From contig CM060963.1 in assembly GCA_030765045.1 (NCBI GenBank), forward strand, positions 113,534,735 to 113,598,734: a DNA stretch of 64,000 nucleotides, in the 5' to 3' direction. Under the pieces are notes generated by a model. The model was not told where the DNA came from. It made no database searches and saw only the letters and a program-made list of their open reading frames with translations. The translations under genes and the position numbers were made by a program. Shown piece by piece: positions 1 through 11,651 of this stretch. How positions within the stretch are numbered: the first letter of the stretch is position 1; each line of letters begins with the position of its first letter. Origin of the DNA: Tenodera sinensis (Eukaryota > Arthropoda > Insecta > Mantodea > Mantidae).

Positions 1-960
1 TGGCTAACATTTGTTTTATCAACTGTTCCATATTGTGGTTTCCGTCGCACTCTTGACACCAATTGTGACAACTTGACTTCTTTAATTACCTATTTTTATT
101 AAAAAACCGGAACGACACTAAGCAAAAGTACTGTTGAACAATAACAAATACTACAGGAAGAAAAGCCGTGTGAATGTAATACACATTTCTGTTTCAATCA
201 TAGAGAACATTTTATGAATTGTTTGTCGAAGAGGAAGTGGTGAAAGAAATGTGATTGCGTTTGATAAAAGAAAATTGAGTAGAAAAAACCGTGTGAATGC
301 TATACGTTGCACTTATGTTTCAAATGTATAACAAAATGTTTGGATTGTTTGTAGAAGAGGGAGTAGAGGAGGACATGTGCATGTAATACGTTGCTTGGTA
401 AAATGGATTACATAAAAACTTTCTCCATGAAAAAAACACTTAGGTATGCCAATTTTCATGGTGATCAGTCAACCGGTTTTGGAGTTTACTCACTCTTCAA
501 CATACAATATACATACATAGGCGTTGGTATGTATGAAGTTGGTAAACGATAGAGAATAACATGTGAATTGTTAAGTAAAACAAAACTGAGTAGAGAAAAT
601 AGTGTGAATGTAATACGTTGCATTTTATTTCAAACACATAGGAAATTGTATGAATTATATGTTAAAGGGCGAGTAGAGATAGAAGTGTGATTGTGTCTCG
701 TAAAGAAAGAATGAGTAGACGAAACAATGTGAATGTAATACGTTGCATTTATATTCAATCATAGAAAACTTTATAAATTGTATGTTGAAGGGGAACAGAG
801 GACATCTGAATGTGTTACGTAAAAGAAAAGTGAGTAGAGAAAACAATGTGAAAGTAATATATTGTGTAGTATAATTGTTGCCACAGAAACTTTCTCCATG
901 AAAAAATACAAAATTTGATCCAAATCTTTAGGGCTTGTTTCTGAGACATATAAAATATAT
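1..960 (-). repeat. Tandem/dispersed repeat family B (about 120 bp unit)
   Basis: The core GTGAATGTAATACGTTGCAT recurs with small changes near 171, 291, 375, 603, 729 and 848, with spacings of about 119-126 bp. Each unit continues with a 'tgaattgttTGTagaagaggGAGTAGAGA' type stretch. The run is broken at about 400-545 by a segment holding a conserved phrase (gatcagtcaaccggttttgg) that also accompanies family B elsewhere. The opposite orientation of the same unit occurs at 36.7, 37.3, 38.6 and 39.8-40.5 kb. The short open frames here are not conserved between units and I treat the block as noncoding. Confidence 0.7.
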
Positions 961-1824
961 ACAAAAATCTTATGTGCTGCACTCACATGACTTTCTCTAC
1001 TCTTGTACTAACCATTCTTACAAACTCTTATTCCTATATCTTCTTCGTGTTAGTTAAAATAAACATTTGTACACATTTTCTTATTGCTTATTTCCTTGTA
1101 GGTGCGAGGGGAATATTGGAATACAGTAGGCTTTGTGCGATAGTCAAATATTTTAAACCTTTGAGATTCCGTTCTCTTTGCACTCTTAATATATAAAAAA
1201 TGAACAACGATGACCCATTTCACGAAAGTTCTTAGTTTTCCGAAACTCACACACATAACAAGGAATATCTCCGAAATGGTTCACCCTACAAGAAAATTCA
1301 TTGAGACATAAGTTGTGTATTTTAGCAAGATCTGTATTTTTGTATAGTATGATTTGGTATATATCTAATGGTTTACCAGTTATGCAAATGTCGTCCAGAG
1401 TAAATACGACTACAGGGGCCATCGCCAGAGAATTCAAGATATACATGTCATTTACCATAAAAATATCTCAAACATATGACATTTTGATCCAAATCGTTAG
1501 TCATTTTCAAGAAAATCAAAATTTTCGAAAAATTTTCTATGTAAAGGGTAGTTTAGGGTGGGGCTATTTTCTTCAAAATCTTCGTGTTGCATCCTTGAAA
1601 GATATTAAACTTAAATACCAACTTTGGTATTTAACCGACTTTTCGTTTTTGAGTTATGCTGTCCAAAGACTGACTGACAGACACACACACGGACTTTCTC
1701 TAAATTTTTTTTTTTTTTTTTTGATTCAAGGGCTCTCAAAACATATATTTCCGGTGAAATCTCGATATCGAATTTTTGGGTGGAATACAATACTTCCCCT
1801 ACTTACCGGTAGAGAAAGTAAAAA
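961..1824 (+). repeat. Dispersed repeat family A, copy 1 (noncoding)
   Basis: Family A has a consensus of roughly 0.9-1.2 kb built from at least eight copies in this window. It begins near 'GCACTCACATGACTTTCTCT', runs through 'GTAAACCGTTAGAGATAGAC'-type and 'ATTTTCGAAAAATTTTCCAT'-type blocks, then a GACAGACACACA stretch, and ends 'CCAGTAGAGAAAGTAAAAA'. This copy is nearly full length. ACTTTCTCTACT near the start and AGTAGAGAAAGT at the end are inverted repeats, which suggests a terminal-inverted-repeat type element, but no transposase-like frame is seen. The 200-residue open frame across it is not shared by other copies and is ignored. Confidence 0.65.
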
Positions 1825-2817
1825 TTGCTGTGTAGAAGGGGGAATATATGTGGTTTTTTATGGAAAACCACATTTTTTTCAAGAAAGACACCTATATAGA
1901 TAAACTTAAAAAGCAAACCCTTATCTGAATACAAAATTTGGTCAAAATCATTAGAGCCATTTCAGGGATACGCGGAGCATATGTATAATTGCTCGTTTAA
2001 AGATGTTAGATAACAATCGGCTTGTCATTCTGTATGTAAACGCAGCACGCATAGACATATCCACACACACTTTACAGGAGCAACTATAATATTGCAGTAC
2101 CAACTGGAATTAAAATTTTCAGTAGACTTGCAACAATATATGGTTAAAAATAGTATTTAGTCTACAGCTAGCATTTTTGGAAAGGTTATTTCTAACTTAA
2201 TTGTTTACTTCAGTTTGGATTCTAAAATCGAAATTTTCCAAAAAATATTTGGCAATAGTTTTGTTTATTAGGTATACTTCAAATAATCTTACGGTACTCT
2301 TTTGTTTTCCATCTCTGTATTGACATTAGCATCATCAAACAGTTTGCACCTGTATGCTTCTGTTTCTTTTTGCTTAGACTTTTCTTGTTTTACTTGCCGT
2401 AGTCATATGTTAGTCAGTTGAGCAGCAACTGACTTAAAGAACGCTCCATAGAAAGCAGAATGCTCCTCCCTGCGATTAGTGCGTTCATGCATTCTGAAAC
2501 AAGTAACCACACTGACCTGTATGGCCCCTCACCTCTAAGAATAAGAGTTATTTTGTAAAATTATTTTTAGTAATGTACACCTATAGAGTAAGTGGAAAAT
2601 TTATTTTCCCGAAATACAGTAAAGAATGTCTCCTTATTGTTATGCAATTAAATAATCCAATATTGTAATTGGATGTAATAACTGTATCCTACAATGTTTG
2701 CTTATCAGAACAAGAAGCCAGGAACCAAAGCATATTTTTGGTTAATAAGTAGCGATGTGTACTTTCTGTCACATTTGTATCAACTTTAAGTATGTTGTGA
2801 AGCACAATGGTTAATGT
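1825..2817. other. Unassigned AT-rich DNA
   Basis: No coding frame, splice-flanked exon, inverted repeat or recognisable transposon was found here. It is ordinary AT-rich intergenic-looking sequence. Confidence 0.5.
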
Positions 2818-2938
2818 TTCTTCTTCTTCTTCTTCTTCTTCTTCTTCTTCTTCTTCTTCTTCTTCTTCTTCTTCTTCTTCTTCTTCTCTTCTTCTTCTTC
2901 TTCTTCTTCTTCTTCTTCTTCTTCTTCTTCTTCTTCCT
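2818..2938. repeat. (TTC)n microsatellite, tail of the adjacent LINE
   Basis: About 40 almost perfect TTC triplets. It abuts the 3' end of a minus-strand RTE-type LINE fragment. A second copy of that LINE family at 48.05 kb has a TTC-rich tract in the same place, so the tract probably grew from the element's (GAA)n tail. The poly-Ser and poly-Leu open frames are artefacts of the repeat. Confidence 0.9.
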
Positions 2939-3650
2939 CCTACTAAGGCACTACAACTTTACAAAAGCTTTGGCCTTATCAACAATTTGTTTTCAGATTT
3001 TGTACGCACTTTCCGATTTTGTACGCAAATAGGGCAATTTTTTATTTTCATGTGCTTAATGTCATCAAGTACATCATGTAACTATCCATTTTAGGGACGG
3101 CCCCTTAATCTGGTTTCATTGGGGTCCATTATATATTCTTTTAACCATTCTATCATCTGGGGTCCGATTTATGTGTCCAAACCTTCCTAATCTTAAAACT
3201 TTTATGTGGTTAATGATATTTTCATTTTTGATTAATTCATTTAATTCATTATTATAACTTGATCTCCATGTGTTATCATTTTGTTTCACTGCTGCAAATA
3301 TACTACGTGATATCCTTATTTCGAATACCATTGGCTCTTGTTTATTTGTTTCATTAAGGACCAAGGTTTTACACGCATATGTTACAATAGGTCTGATGAT
3401 GGATTTGTATAATCCTATTTTTGCTGACTTAGATACTTACTCCTAAATAGAAATTTGTTAGCATAGAATTCCCTATTACCTAGAGCAATTCTTTCTTTTA
3501 TTCCATTCTTTATATCATTGTTATTATCGATTATAGACCCCAGGTATTTAAAAGAATCCATTCCTTCTAATTTTCTATTCTCTATTTTTGTACCTTTAGT
3601 TTTTAATGGATAATGTCTAACTCACAATTTAATCCTCTTCTCACCTGCCA
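2939..3650 (-). pseudogene. RTE-type LINE, 3' fragment (RT C-terminal part)
   Basis: On the minus strand, 3116-3364 encodes a stretch with IFAAVKQNDNTWRSSYNNEL and LGRFGHINRTPDDRMVKRIY. It matches what I know of the C-terminal region of insect RTE-type LINE polyproteins (the 'WRsRYN.EL ... RL.rlGHi.RM..dR' pattern). Further RT-thumb-like sequence up to about 3640 is out of frame. The same nucleotide sequence recurs at 48.09-48.75 kb. The fragment is 5'-truncated, frameshifted and clearly dead. It meets a plus-strand RT fragment head to head at about 3660. Confidence 0.65.
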
Positions 3651-3670
3651 AAATATCACCTTTCCTTGAG

Positions 3671-4510
3671 ATGCTACATTCGTTTCAAATAATTTTATTT
3701 GATTTATATCTAAATAAAATAGTAGAAGAATGGAGAGTCAAATGTAAATCAAAAGGAATCTCATTATATAATACTAATTTTGATACCGATATATTTGTAG
3801 ATGATCAGTTGTTATTGGCAGAAAATGAGGAAGGTATGCAGAAATCAGTATTTAATTTGAATGAGATAATAAAAGATTATAGTATGGAAATTTTGGAAGA
3901 AAAAACAAAAGCAATGGCTATGATAGGAAAAGAACAACTTCCAGTAAAGAAGGTAGTAGGAGAACAAATAACCTTTATATAACTTTAAATATTTGGGATC
4001 AAATATATAGTATGTAATAGAAAATCAGAAAAGAAAGAAAATATCAAAGCATATAATAGAATCAATGGGTGTATAAAATGACATTTCGGCTGAAATATGA
4101 GTAAGTATTTTAAATTAAAATTATATGAAATAGTATCCAATCCCCCTTTAAAATATGAATGTGAGACACAGGTAAAACAAGGAAAAACCAAGACTGGAGG
4201 CATTCAAACGAGATGTTTAAGATCCCTATTCGGTTTTACTAGAAAAGTTCGACTCCGGAATGTAGATATAAGAGAAGAACTAGAGAAAGAAAGCATCGTG
4301 GAAGAAATTAAAAGATATCCGAGCAAGTGGAAAGATCACGTGAAGAGGATGGAATCTTCTAGATTGCCAAACGCTATTTTACAAACCTGAAACCATTAGG
4401 ACGAAGAGACATCGGAGACCTCGAATGAGGTGAAGAGAGCAGTTTGATGACCCTCGGAACAGGTCTAAATGCCTAATCCATGTTGAGGAATAAGAAAAAG
4501 AATAATAATT
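3671..4510 (+). pseudogene. Second LINE fragment, RT palm and C-terminal region, plus strand
   Basis: Frame 3671-3982 carries DIFVDDQLLLAENEEGMQKS, an RT catalytic box with VDD in place of ADD, followed by the usual 'EKTKAM' stretch. Frame 4097-4390 continues with YECETQ..., RCLRSLFGFTRKVRLRN and WKDHVKRMESSRLPNAI, the C-terminal region of insect LINE polyproteins whose usual form is 'YGsE.W ... R.lr...GvtR.dk.RN.di ... W..Hv.RM...R.p'. A GRRDIG-like end and an AAT-rich tail near 4500 mark the 3' end. The two parts are in different frames and the 5' two thirds are missing. The family differs from the neighbouring minus-strand fragment. Confidence 0.65.
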
Positions 4511-4889
4511 TTAGTTTGTATTAAATATTCATGATGGGTAGCCAGGCAACTTCGTGCAACTACAGAATATATCTACTAGAAGATACATAATGTTTCCTGT
4601 TATGTATATTTTTATTTGATTCACCAAACTGGGTTTTTAACCTAAAAGAACACTTGGAAATTTGTAGAGTTTCATTAGAAAACACCTATGTGTATCAGAG
4701 CACGTCCAGTGTGTCATTAAGCTCTTGTTATTTATCTTTGAAGCTTCAATAAAGAAGACCCCTGCCGTGTATTTGAGCCCCAATTTCCATATGAAAAGGA
4801 AAGCAGAACTTAAGAAATAGTCCTTTAGTAGGTATATTGTGTTATGTAACACGTTTTCCATATAAAATATTGGGCATGTTTTAATGGAT

Positions 4890-5748
4890 ACAATAAAAGT
4901 ATTTTTACTTTCTCTACAGGTAAGAAAGGGAAGTATTGTATTCCACCTAAAAATTCGATGTCGAGATTTCACCGGAAATATATGTTTTGAGGCCCCCTGA
5001 ATCCAAAAAGAAAAAAAAAAAAAAAAGAAAGCCTTTTTAGAAAAAGGTCCGTCTGTGTGTCTGTGTTTCAGTCTGTGGACAGCATAACTCAAAAACGAAA
5101 AATCGGTTTAATGTGTTTCAAGGATGCGACACGAAGATTTTGAATAAAATAGCCTCACCCTAAACTACCCTTTACATGGAAAATTTTTCGAAAATTTTGA
5201 TTTTCTTGAAAATAGCTCTAACGATTTTGATTAAAATGTCATATGTTTGAGATATTTTTATGACAAATTAAATTTATATCTTGAATCTTCTGGCTATAGC
5301 CCCTGTAGTCGCATTTACTCTGGATGACTTTTGCATAACTGATAAACCGTTATAGACCAAATATACAAACAAAAAATGTAGATCTTGGTAAAATACACAA
5401 TTTATGTCCAAATAAATTTTCTTGTAGGGTGAACCATTTCGGAGCTATTCTGTTATGTGTGTGTTTCGGAAAACTTAGAACTTTTGTGAAATGGATCATC
5501 GTTGTTCATTTTTTTATATTTTAAGTGTGCAAAGACAACAGAATCTCAAAGCTTTAAACATTTGACTATCGCACAAAGCCTACTGTATTCTAAGATTCCC
5601 CTTGCACCTACAAGGAAATAAGCAATAAGATAATTTGTACAAATGTTTATCTTAACTAACTGGAAGAAGATATAGGAATAAGAGTTTGTAAGAATGGTTA
5701 GTACAAGAGTAGAGAAGGTCATAAAGTGCAATACATCAGATTTTTTTT
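4890..5748 (-). repeat. Family A, copy 2
   Basis: Near full-length copy in minus orientation. It has the TACTTTCTCTAC start, the GTCTGTGTGTCTGTG block, the TTTTCGAAAATTTTGATTTTC core and the terminal GTAGAGAAGGTCATAAAGTG end. It is noncoding, and the minus-strand open frame 4637-5092 that enters it is a chance frame. Confidence 0.65.
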
Positions 5749-5771
5749 ATCTCAGTATCCTGGAGGCTCGA

Positions 5772-5881
5772 TTATTCCAACTGTAGATAAGAAGGAATGA
5801 AGGATTGCTTTGACGTGACAGACATGAAGGCTGGCTTGGAACTTAGAGAGCCAGGATCACTTCCAGCAGCCTGAACCAGAC
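5772..5881 (-). CDS. Candidate last coding exon of an unidentified gene
   Basis: Reading the minus strand, 'ggttgcag' provides an acceptor ending at 5882. It is followed by GT (end of a split codon), then 35 sense codons (starting LVQAAGSDPGSLSSKPAFMS and ending PSYLQLE) and a TAA at 5774-5772. Codon choice is mixed and protein-like, with no low complexity, and differs from the surrounding AT-rich DNA. I do not recognise the protein. No upstream exon could be assigned at higher coordinates. The polypyrimidine tract before the acceptor is weak. A chance open stretch of 110 bp is possible, so confidence is low. Confidence 0.3.
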
Positions 5882-6433
5882 CTGCAACCATTTATTAATT
5901 TAGTTAAAAACAAATTGCTGTAAAATAACTACTTCAAATTAAATGTAGTTTCCTAAGAATTGCTGCGTCAATCCTTACATCTTTTGTAACATTTTACAAA
6001 GTAAATATTCGTAACAAAGCAATTTCAATTACAAGGAACAAAATGGAGGAAAAGAATAACGCTGACATGCAAACACTGAAGGAAAAAAGGGCTTAGGGAA
6101 GGAAACAAAGGAACAATAATACAATTATTGAATTCTATGTATCAAGTCTTTCGGAACTATGCTGTTATGCTAATGTAAATAAAACAACCAATGGGATCTG
6201 CTCAATACGGAACAAACATTTTGACTGGACTGGATACAAGCGGAAAGTGAGCCCGCACCATTTAGTCGTGAAATACTCGTACATGCCCAGGTACTTAACA
6301 CTGAGTACGTAGACGCTGAGGGAGAAAGAGAGAGCTGTATGCAAGCTCCTGCCTAAGTACTTGTCCTCCTTTTAAAGGGAATAATCGCAGACACTGTGCA
6401 TGTATTACGTATTTGTAATGGACAAATACGTTC
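5882..6433. other. Unassigned DNA
   Basis: No gene, splice-flanked exon or repeat was identified between the candidate exon and the minisatellite. Confidence 0.4.
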
Positions 6434-7126
6434 ATGATAGAAGCACCACCATCATCACCGCCACCACCACCGCCAACACCACCACTACCGTCGCCGCCGC
6501 CACCACCACCGCCAACACCACCACTACCGCCGCCACCACCACCACCGCCACCACCACCGCCACCACCACCACCGTCACCACCACCACCACCATCACCGCC
6601 ACTACCACCACCGCCACTACTACCACCACCTCTTCTACCACCCCCACCACCACTACCGCCACCACCACCACTACCATCACCACCACCGCCACCCCCACCT
6701 CTACTACCACCACCACCGCCACCACTACCACCACCTCTTCTACCACCACCACCGCCACCACTACCATCACCACCACCATCACCGCCACTACCACCACCTC
6801 TACTACCACCGCCACCACTGCCATCATCGCCACCACCACCATCACCGCCACTACCACCACCACCACCGTCACCACTACTATCACCTCTTCTACCACCGCC
6901 ACCACCATCACCGCCACTACCAGCACCACCACCGCCACCACCTCTTCTACCACCACCATCGCTACCACTACCATCACCACCACCAACACCGCCACTACCA
7001 CCACCACCTCTACTACCACCGCCACCACTACTATCACCGCCACCACCACCATCACCGCCACTACCATCACCACCTCCGACACCACTACCATCACCACCAC
7101 CACCATCACCACCACCACCACAATGA
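6434..7126. repeat. CCA/CCG/CTA/TCA triplet minisatellite, 0.7 kb
   Basis: A strand-asymmetric array of the triplets CCA, CCG, CTA, TCA and TCT, arranged in higher-order units of about 18-30 bp such as CACCACCATCACCGCCACTA. Because every triplet is free of stop codons, four frames stay open (poly-Pro and poly-Thr on plus, poly-Gly and poly-Val on minus). None is a convincing gene: there is no flanking domain, and the frames end where the array ends. Confidence 0.85.
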
Positions 7127-8500
7127 ACCTCATCGCTAATACTATTAGACACCACCATATACCTACATCATATCACCATATACCATCAGCAGCAGCATCA
7201 TCATTCAGCACTATCATTTTATTACAAGTGTCATGATCTCCATCGTTATTATTCGATACTACCATATTTTCACCACAATGACACTGGGGGCATCATGGTC
7301 GTCATCATAATCTTCCATCACTGCCTCCACTACCAAGAACATCGCTAATGCCATCATCACCTTCATAATAACCTATCGCTACCACCGTTTTCACTTTGGT
7401 CACCAACGTTAATTGCCATGATAATCGTTATAATTATTCATCAGCATCACCATCATTGTCACTGTCGTGGCCAACTCCAAGTTACATGTCATATAGCACC
7501 AAAACCAGCGCTCAATCAAAACCATCATAATTGTCACCATCAGTAATCAATGCCATCAAATTCCTCGACCACCAAAATATAGCCATCACCTCCATCACCA
7601 TTATGCAGCAGCAGTACCATCACTGCGGTTGCCATAATGATAATTTACAATTGCAATTACCGTTATAATCACTGCGTCTATAACGGTAGTCATCGCGAAA
7701 GTCGTTCACATCACTTTACCCATGGATCTAGGAGTGTTTCCTTTTTCCAACTCACTCTTCCTCGTCTACTTCGCAGTTGGTTCTTCTAGTCCCTCAGGAA
7801 GTTACATTCATATTTCCACTTATCTAACCGACTTTTCTTGAATAACACGAATGGCAACCTGCGGCTCAAGGAACAGCTATAAGAATCCGTTCCTGTATTA
7901 GTGGTAAACCACCCACCGCTTCTGCTCTAGATGACGCCAATGATACAAAACATAAATATATTGAACTTACCTTTCGTCATGAAAGGTGCTCAACATGTCC
8001 ATATTTGTTCCTGGCACCTATTGAACACAGTACCCGAAGCTTTTCTGCAGCAGAAATATTGAAAAACCCACGCCAGTTAAAGTCTTATAATTCTTGGGTA
8101 GTATGAAAAGTTGTTACATAAACTCTAAACATTTCCCGAGGATAGTACTCACACATATTCAAATTTAGAGAGCAAGCAGCCCCATAAAACAATTTTACAT
8201 CAAAATCACATTTTAAAGATGGGCAGTAATGTTCTTGAACGTTTTTTCCCCAAGAGAGTGCCTATACCAGGTGGCCCAGCTCACCCGGCATCGAGGTAAG
8301 CAGATGACCCTTCGTGCGTTAAAAGAATTGCAGCACGCACCGGGATAAATCACGGCAGTGGCGTGAATGACCTTCCTTCTGCCTCTTTGCAAAGATGAGA
8401 GATGAGAGGTAGTTCGCAGGTTGAACTATTGTGTGTAGTCCGTGATAATAAGCAAGAACACTATAAACAACCGAAAAGGTTATTAACATGTCTGGTGATG
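7127..8500. other. Degenerate CAT/CAC-rich flank, then unassigned DNA
   Basis: From 7127 to about 7700 the sequence is rich in CATCA/CCATCA motifs, which reads as a decayed extension of the minisatellite. From 7700 to 8500 I see no gene or recognisable mobile element. Confidence 0.5.
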
Positions 8501-8519
8501 ATAACCACTGGTCAGTGGT

Positions 8520-8830
8520 GGATTTAATTCACGCGGGTGGAAATATTAACGTAGCTACACGAATACCTTAAGTTGATATATGTTACTCGGTAATCTATTA
8601 GTAAATTTTATGCAGGTGGATATTCCCTTGAGAAATAGTGGTCTAAACGCGTGCGAAGGACTTTGACATTCTAGGTGGCGCTTAGGGCCAGTCGATGTGC
8701 AGTGAAAGAAGTCACCACTAAGTGACGGTGTGAATACCCATATTGCATGAATAACTGAGCATCATTTCAACCATTTCTTTCATCTACCATCAGATATCCC
8801 TTACCAGGTAGTTTAAGTACATTAATTAAT
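8520..8830 (+). repeat. Possible SINE with a shared 3' region
   Basis: The stretch ending 'GCATCATTTCAACCATTTCT' and 'CATCTACCATCAGATATC' resembles the ends of SINE-like blocks at 27.08-27.17 kb (plus) and 35.14-35.19 kb (minus). The head region is too diverged to show clear tRNA promoter boxes, so the call rests on the shared tail only. Confidence 0.35.
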
Positions 8831-9119
8831 CACATTAAAAAAAGTCGGCGAAGAAATGCTGGCACGACCAGCGAATTCATGCTTCAGCAGCCACTGATTA
8901 TTATCACTCGGCGCTCCAAATAAACATTAGACGGAAGTAGGTATACCGTCTGATCACCAGAAGAAGGCGAAAGAGTCTGAGGTATGAGAGGGACCTTGAA
9001 CTATTAACAGACCTGTGTAGTCGATTTGTTTACTACGAAATGTGTGTATGTGAATCACACATGCTGCCAGATCTAATACCTGAATTTAATTGCTATGATA
9101 AGTATTACGCATTTATCTG

Positions 9120-9895
9120 ATAACGCTGTGTATTTTTACTTTCTCTACTACGTATGTATAGTAAATAGGGGAGTATTGTATTCCACCCAAAAATTCTATG
9201 TCGAGATTTCTCCAGAAATATGTTTTGAGGCCCTTGAATTAAAAAAGAAGCATTTTTAGAAAAGCATGTGCCTGTGCATGTGTCTGTCTGTGAACAGTAT
9301 AACCCATAAATGAAAAGTCGGTTAAAAATCAAAGTTGGTATTTAAGTTTAATGTCTTTCAATGTTGCGACGCGAAGATTTTTAAGAAAATTCCTCCACTC
9401 TAAACTAAACTTTACATGGAACATTTTTCGAAAACTTTGATTTTCTCAAAAATGGCACTATTTTAATTAAAATGTCATATGTTTGAGATATTTTTATGGC
9501 AAGTGAAATGTATATTTTGAATTTTCTGACTATAGCCTATGTAGCTCTGTTCATTCTTGATGACTTTTGCATAACTGGTAAACCGTAAGCGATAGACTAA
9601 ATGTTACTATACAAAAGATGTAGATCTCGTTAAAACAAACAATTTACGTTCAAATGCATTTTTTGTGGAGTGAACCATTTCGGAGATACTCCTTGTTATT
9701 TGAGTGAGTTCTGCAATAATTAAACTTTTCTCAAGTGGAAGTTGGTTATTCACCTTTTTATCTCGTGGCCGTGTAAAAAGAACGGAATTTCAAAGCCTTT
9801 ATACAGCGACCAGCTATAAAAGATTTGACTATTGCTCAAAGCCTACTGTTTTCCCATATTCCCCGTACACCTACGAGAACTTTAAGGTATTATAG
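9120..9895 (-). repeat. Family A, copy 3, interrupted
   Basis: Minus-orientation copy with the TTTACTTTCTCTACT start, the TGTCTGTCTGTG block and the GTAAACCGTAAGCGATAGAC core. It stops inside the 'CACCTACGAGAAC' block and resumes at about 10503. The 600 bp between is unrelated to the family A consensus, so a later insertion split this copy. Confidence 0.6.
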
Positions 9896-10502
9896 GAAGA
9901 GGTCCACGGCTTATCCACAACAGGTAGAACACGTTGGATCGACATTATAGCGTACTGAGAAGACAGCAAAAGGGGATTTATTATTGATCCAACCATAAGG
10001 TTTGAGTACCCTTTAAGTCAACCTATGGAAGTCCATCTGAAAAAATAAACTATCTATGCACCTACCATACCCTTTTATAAAAATAAATACCAGCTGGATG
10101 ACATAGAGATTATTGGTCTCATGGTAAGTGTCCGAGGCACAATTCCAGCCCTTTTTTGTGAACTTCTGGAAAGAATTTAAACTTCCAACCACCAACATAA
10201 GGAAAATCGTTAACCCACTATACGTGGCTCCGTAAACATCCTTAGTACACACTTATTTGGACCTTAAAAGTGCAACAGGATATTTTTTGTTTTAGAATCT
10301 GTATTAAAAAAAATTGATTCCGTAAAATTATATAATTATTAATTCTATCACCACATCATGACCCTGTTAAATCTAAACACCAACGTTTGTCTAATTACTA
10401 AATAATATTGTTATTTGCTTTTTTTGTTTACTTTGTCAATTTGGCAAGTGGGAAGTTGTTGATTATTTCAATAAAATATGATATATACCAATAAAATAAT
10501 TT
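9896..10502. other. Insertion splitting a family A copy
   Basis: About 0.6 kb of sequence absent from the other family A copies. It has no coding frame of interest and no clear terminal repeats. Its limits are set only by where family A similarity stops and starts. Confidence 0.4.
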
Positions 10503-10610
10503 TTACAAATCTTTATCTCAAATAACAGGAAGAAGACAGAGGAGTAAGAGTTAGTAAGAACAGTTAGTACAAGAGTAGAGAAATTCATTTGAGTGCAACA
10601 CCTCAGACTC
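10503..10610 (-). repeat. Family A, remainder of copy 3
   Basis: 'ACAAATCTTTATCTCAAATA' through 'GTACAAGAGTAGAGAAATTC' and 'GTGCAACACCTCAGAC' match the terminal block of the 4890-5748 copy, in the same orientation. Confidence 0.55.
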
Positions 10611-10749
10611 GTTTGTTTTTAATTACTCCATTTATATCCCACATTCCACGGCAAAGATCATACCGGCGGCCTCTCCTGTGGAACATATTGCCTATCGGAA
10701 CTCATTTAACAGAGGGATTTGGCTCTTTAGGGTTCTTAAACATTAAATA

Positions 10750-10783
10750 CACACACACAAACACACACACACACACACACACA
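10750..10783. repeat. (AC)n microsatellite
   Basis: A short, slightly interrupted CA dinucleotide run. Confidence 0.8.
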
Positions 10784-11102
10784 TACTTACACTCTTATAC
10801 ATACTTCCAGACTCTAGGGAGGATAATGAACATTCTTGGCTGGATGATGATGATGATGAAGTTTAAGGGCGCTCAACTTCTAGATCATTAGCGCCCTTCT
10901 AGAATTCATGGCAATAGCCAGATATAAACTTGAATCAAAAATAAATTACTACTATCAGAGAAAAAATACACATAAACGTAAAATCAGCGGCAATAACCGG
11001 ATATAAAACAATGTAATAAATAGGTCAAAAGGCATAAACAATAATCTAAAATTTTAAATCCTCAAATTGATATTACAACCCGCTAAAAACTTAAAAACTC
11101 TA

Positions 11103-11651
11103 TCAACCACTGTTTTGTCGTCCGCTAGGACTTCTGCAAGTCTGGCAGGCAGCTACAGAGAATCCCGAAGGTGCGCTAGAGAGCAACACTCCAGAGCAGT
11201 ACGTGGCGAACCGACAAAAGGTTGTCACACAGCGGACATAGAGGCGCAGGGTCCCTTTTAAATAGGTAACCATGGAAAAATTGCAGTGCCCTATTCTTAA
11301 TCGCGCCAGCCTAACCTTCTCGCGACGAGATGTGCGACAGGAAGTTACCCAGTTTATCGGAAATTCTTTCACTTCTCTAAGCTTATTACCGCGGAGAGCT
11401 GACCACTCGTCGTGCCAGGACGACAGCACCGCTCTCCGCACTTCAAGCCTAAAGTCTTCCGAAGTAACACGTGAGATGGTAATACTGGGTTCTGTAGTTG
11501 CCGCCTTTGCTGCCAAATCTGCCATTTCATTCCCCGGCAAACCTACGTGACCAGGAATCCATGCACACACCACGTCAACGCTAGAAGCGTGTAAAACATG
11601 GAGGGCATCCTGGATACGTTGTACAATAGGGTGGGGCTGTACAACTGACAA
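11103..11651 (-). pseudogene. I-type LINE ORF2: RNase H end and C-terminal region
   Basis: Encodes CAWIPGHVGLPGNEMADLAA, the conserved RNase H block around the last catalytic position, then the C-terminal tail of an I-type ORF2 with scattered Cys residues. It is in a different frame from the RT part. The first RNase H block (TDGS type) is absent, and the preceding frame jumps directly from RT to ADLYAIYRPVLYVRRR. A deletion therefore removed the RT thumb-connector and the start of RNase H. Confidence 0.8.

Noticed and set aside
1301..1903. 200-codon plus-strand open frame
   Set aside because: Lies over a family A repeat, and other copies do not keep the frame. No domain.
6295..7236. Gly-rich, Val-rich, Thr-rich and Pro-rich proteins of 230-287 residues
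   Set aside because: All are readings of one triplet minisatellite with no domain outside it.
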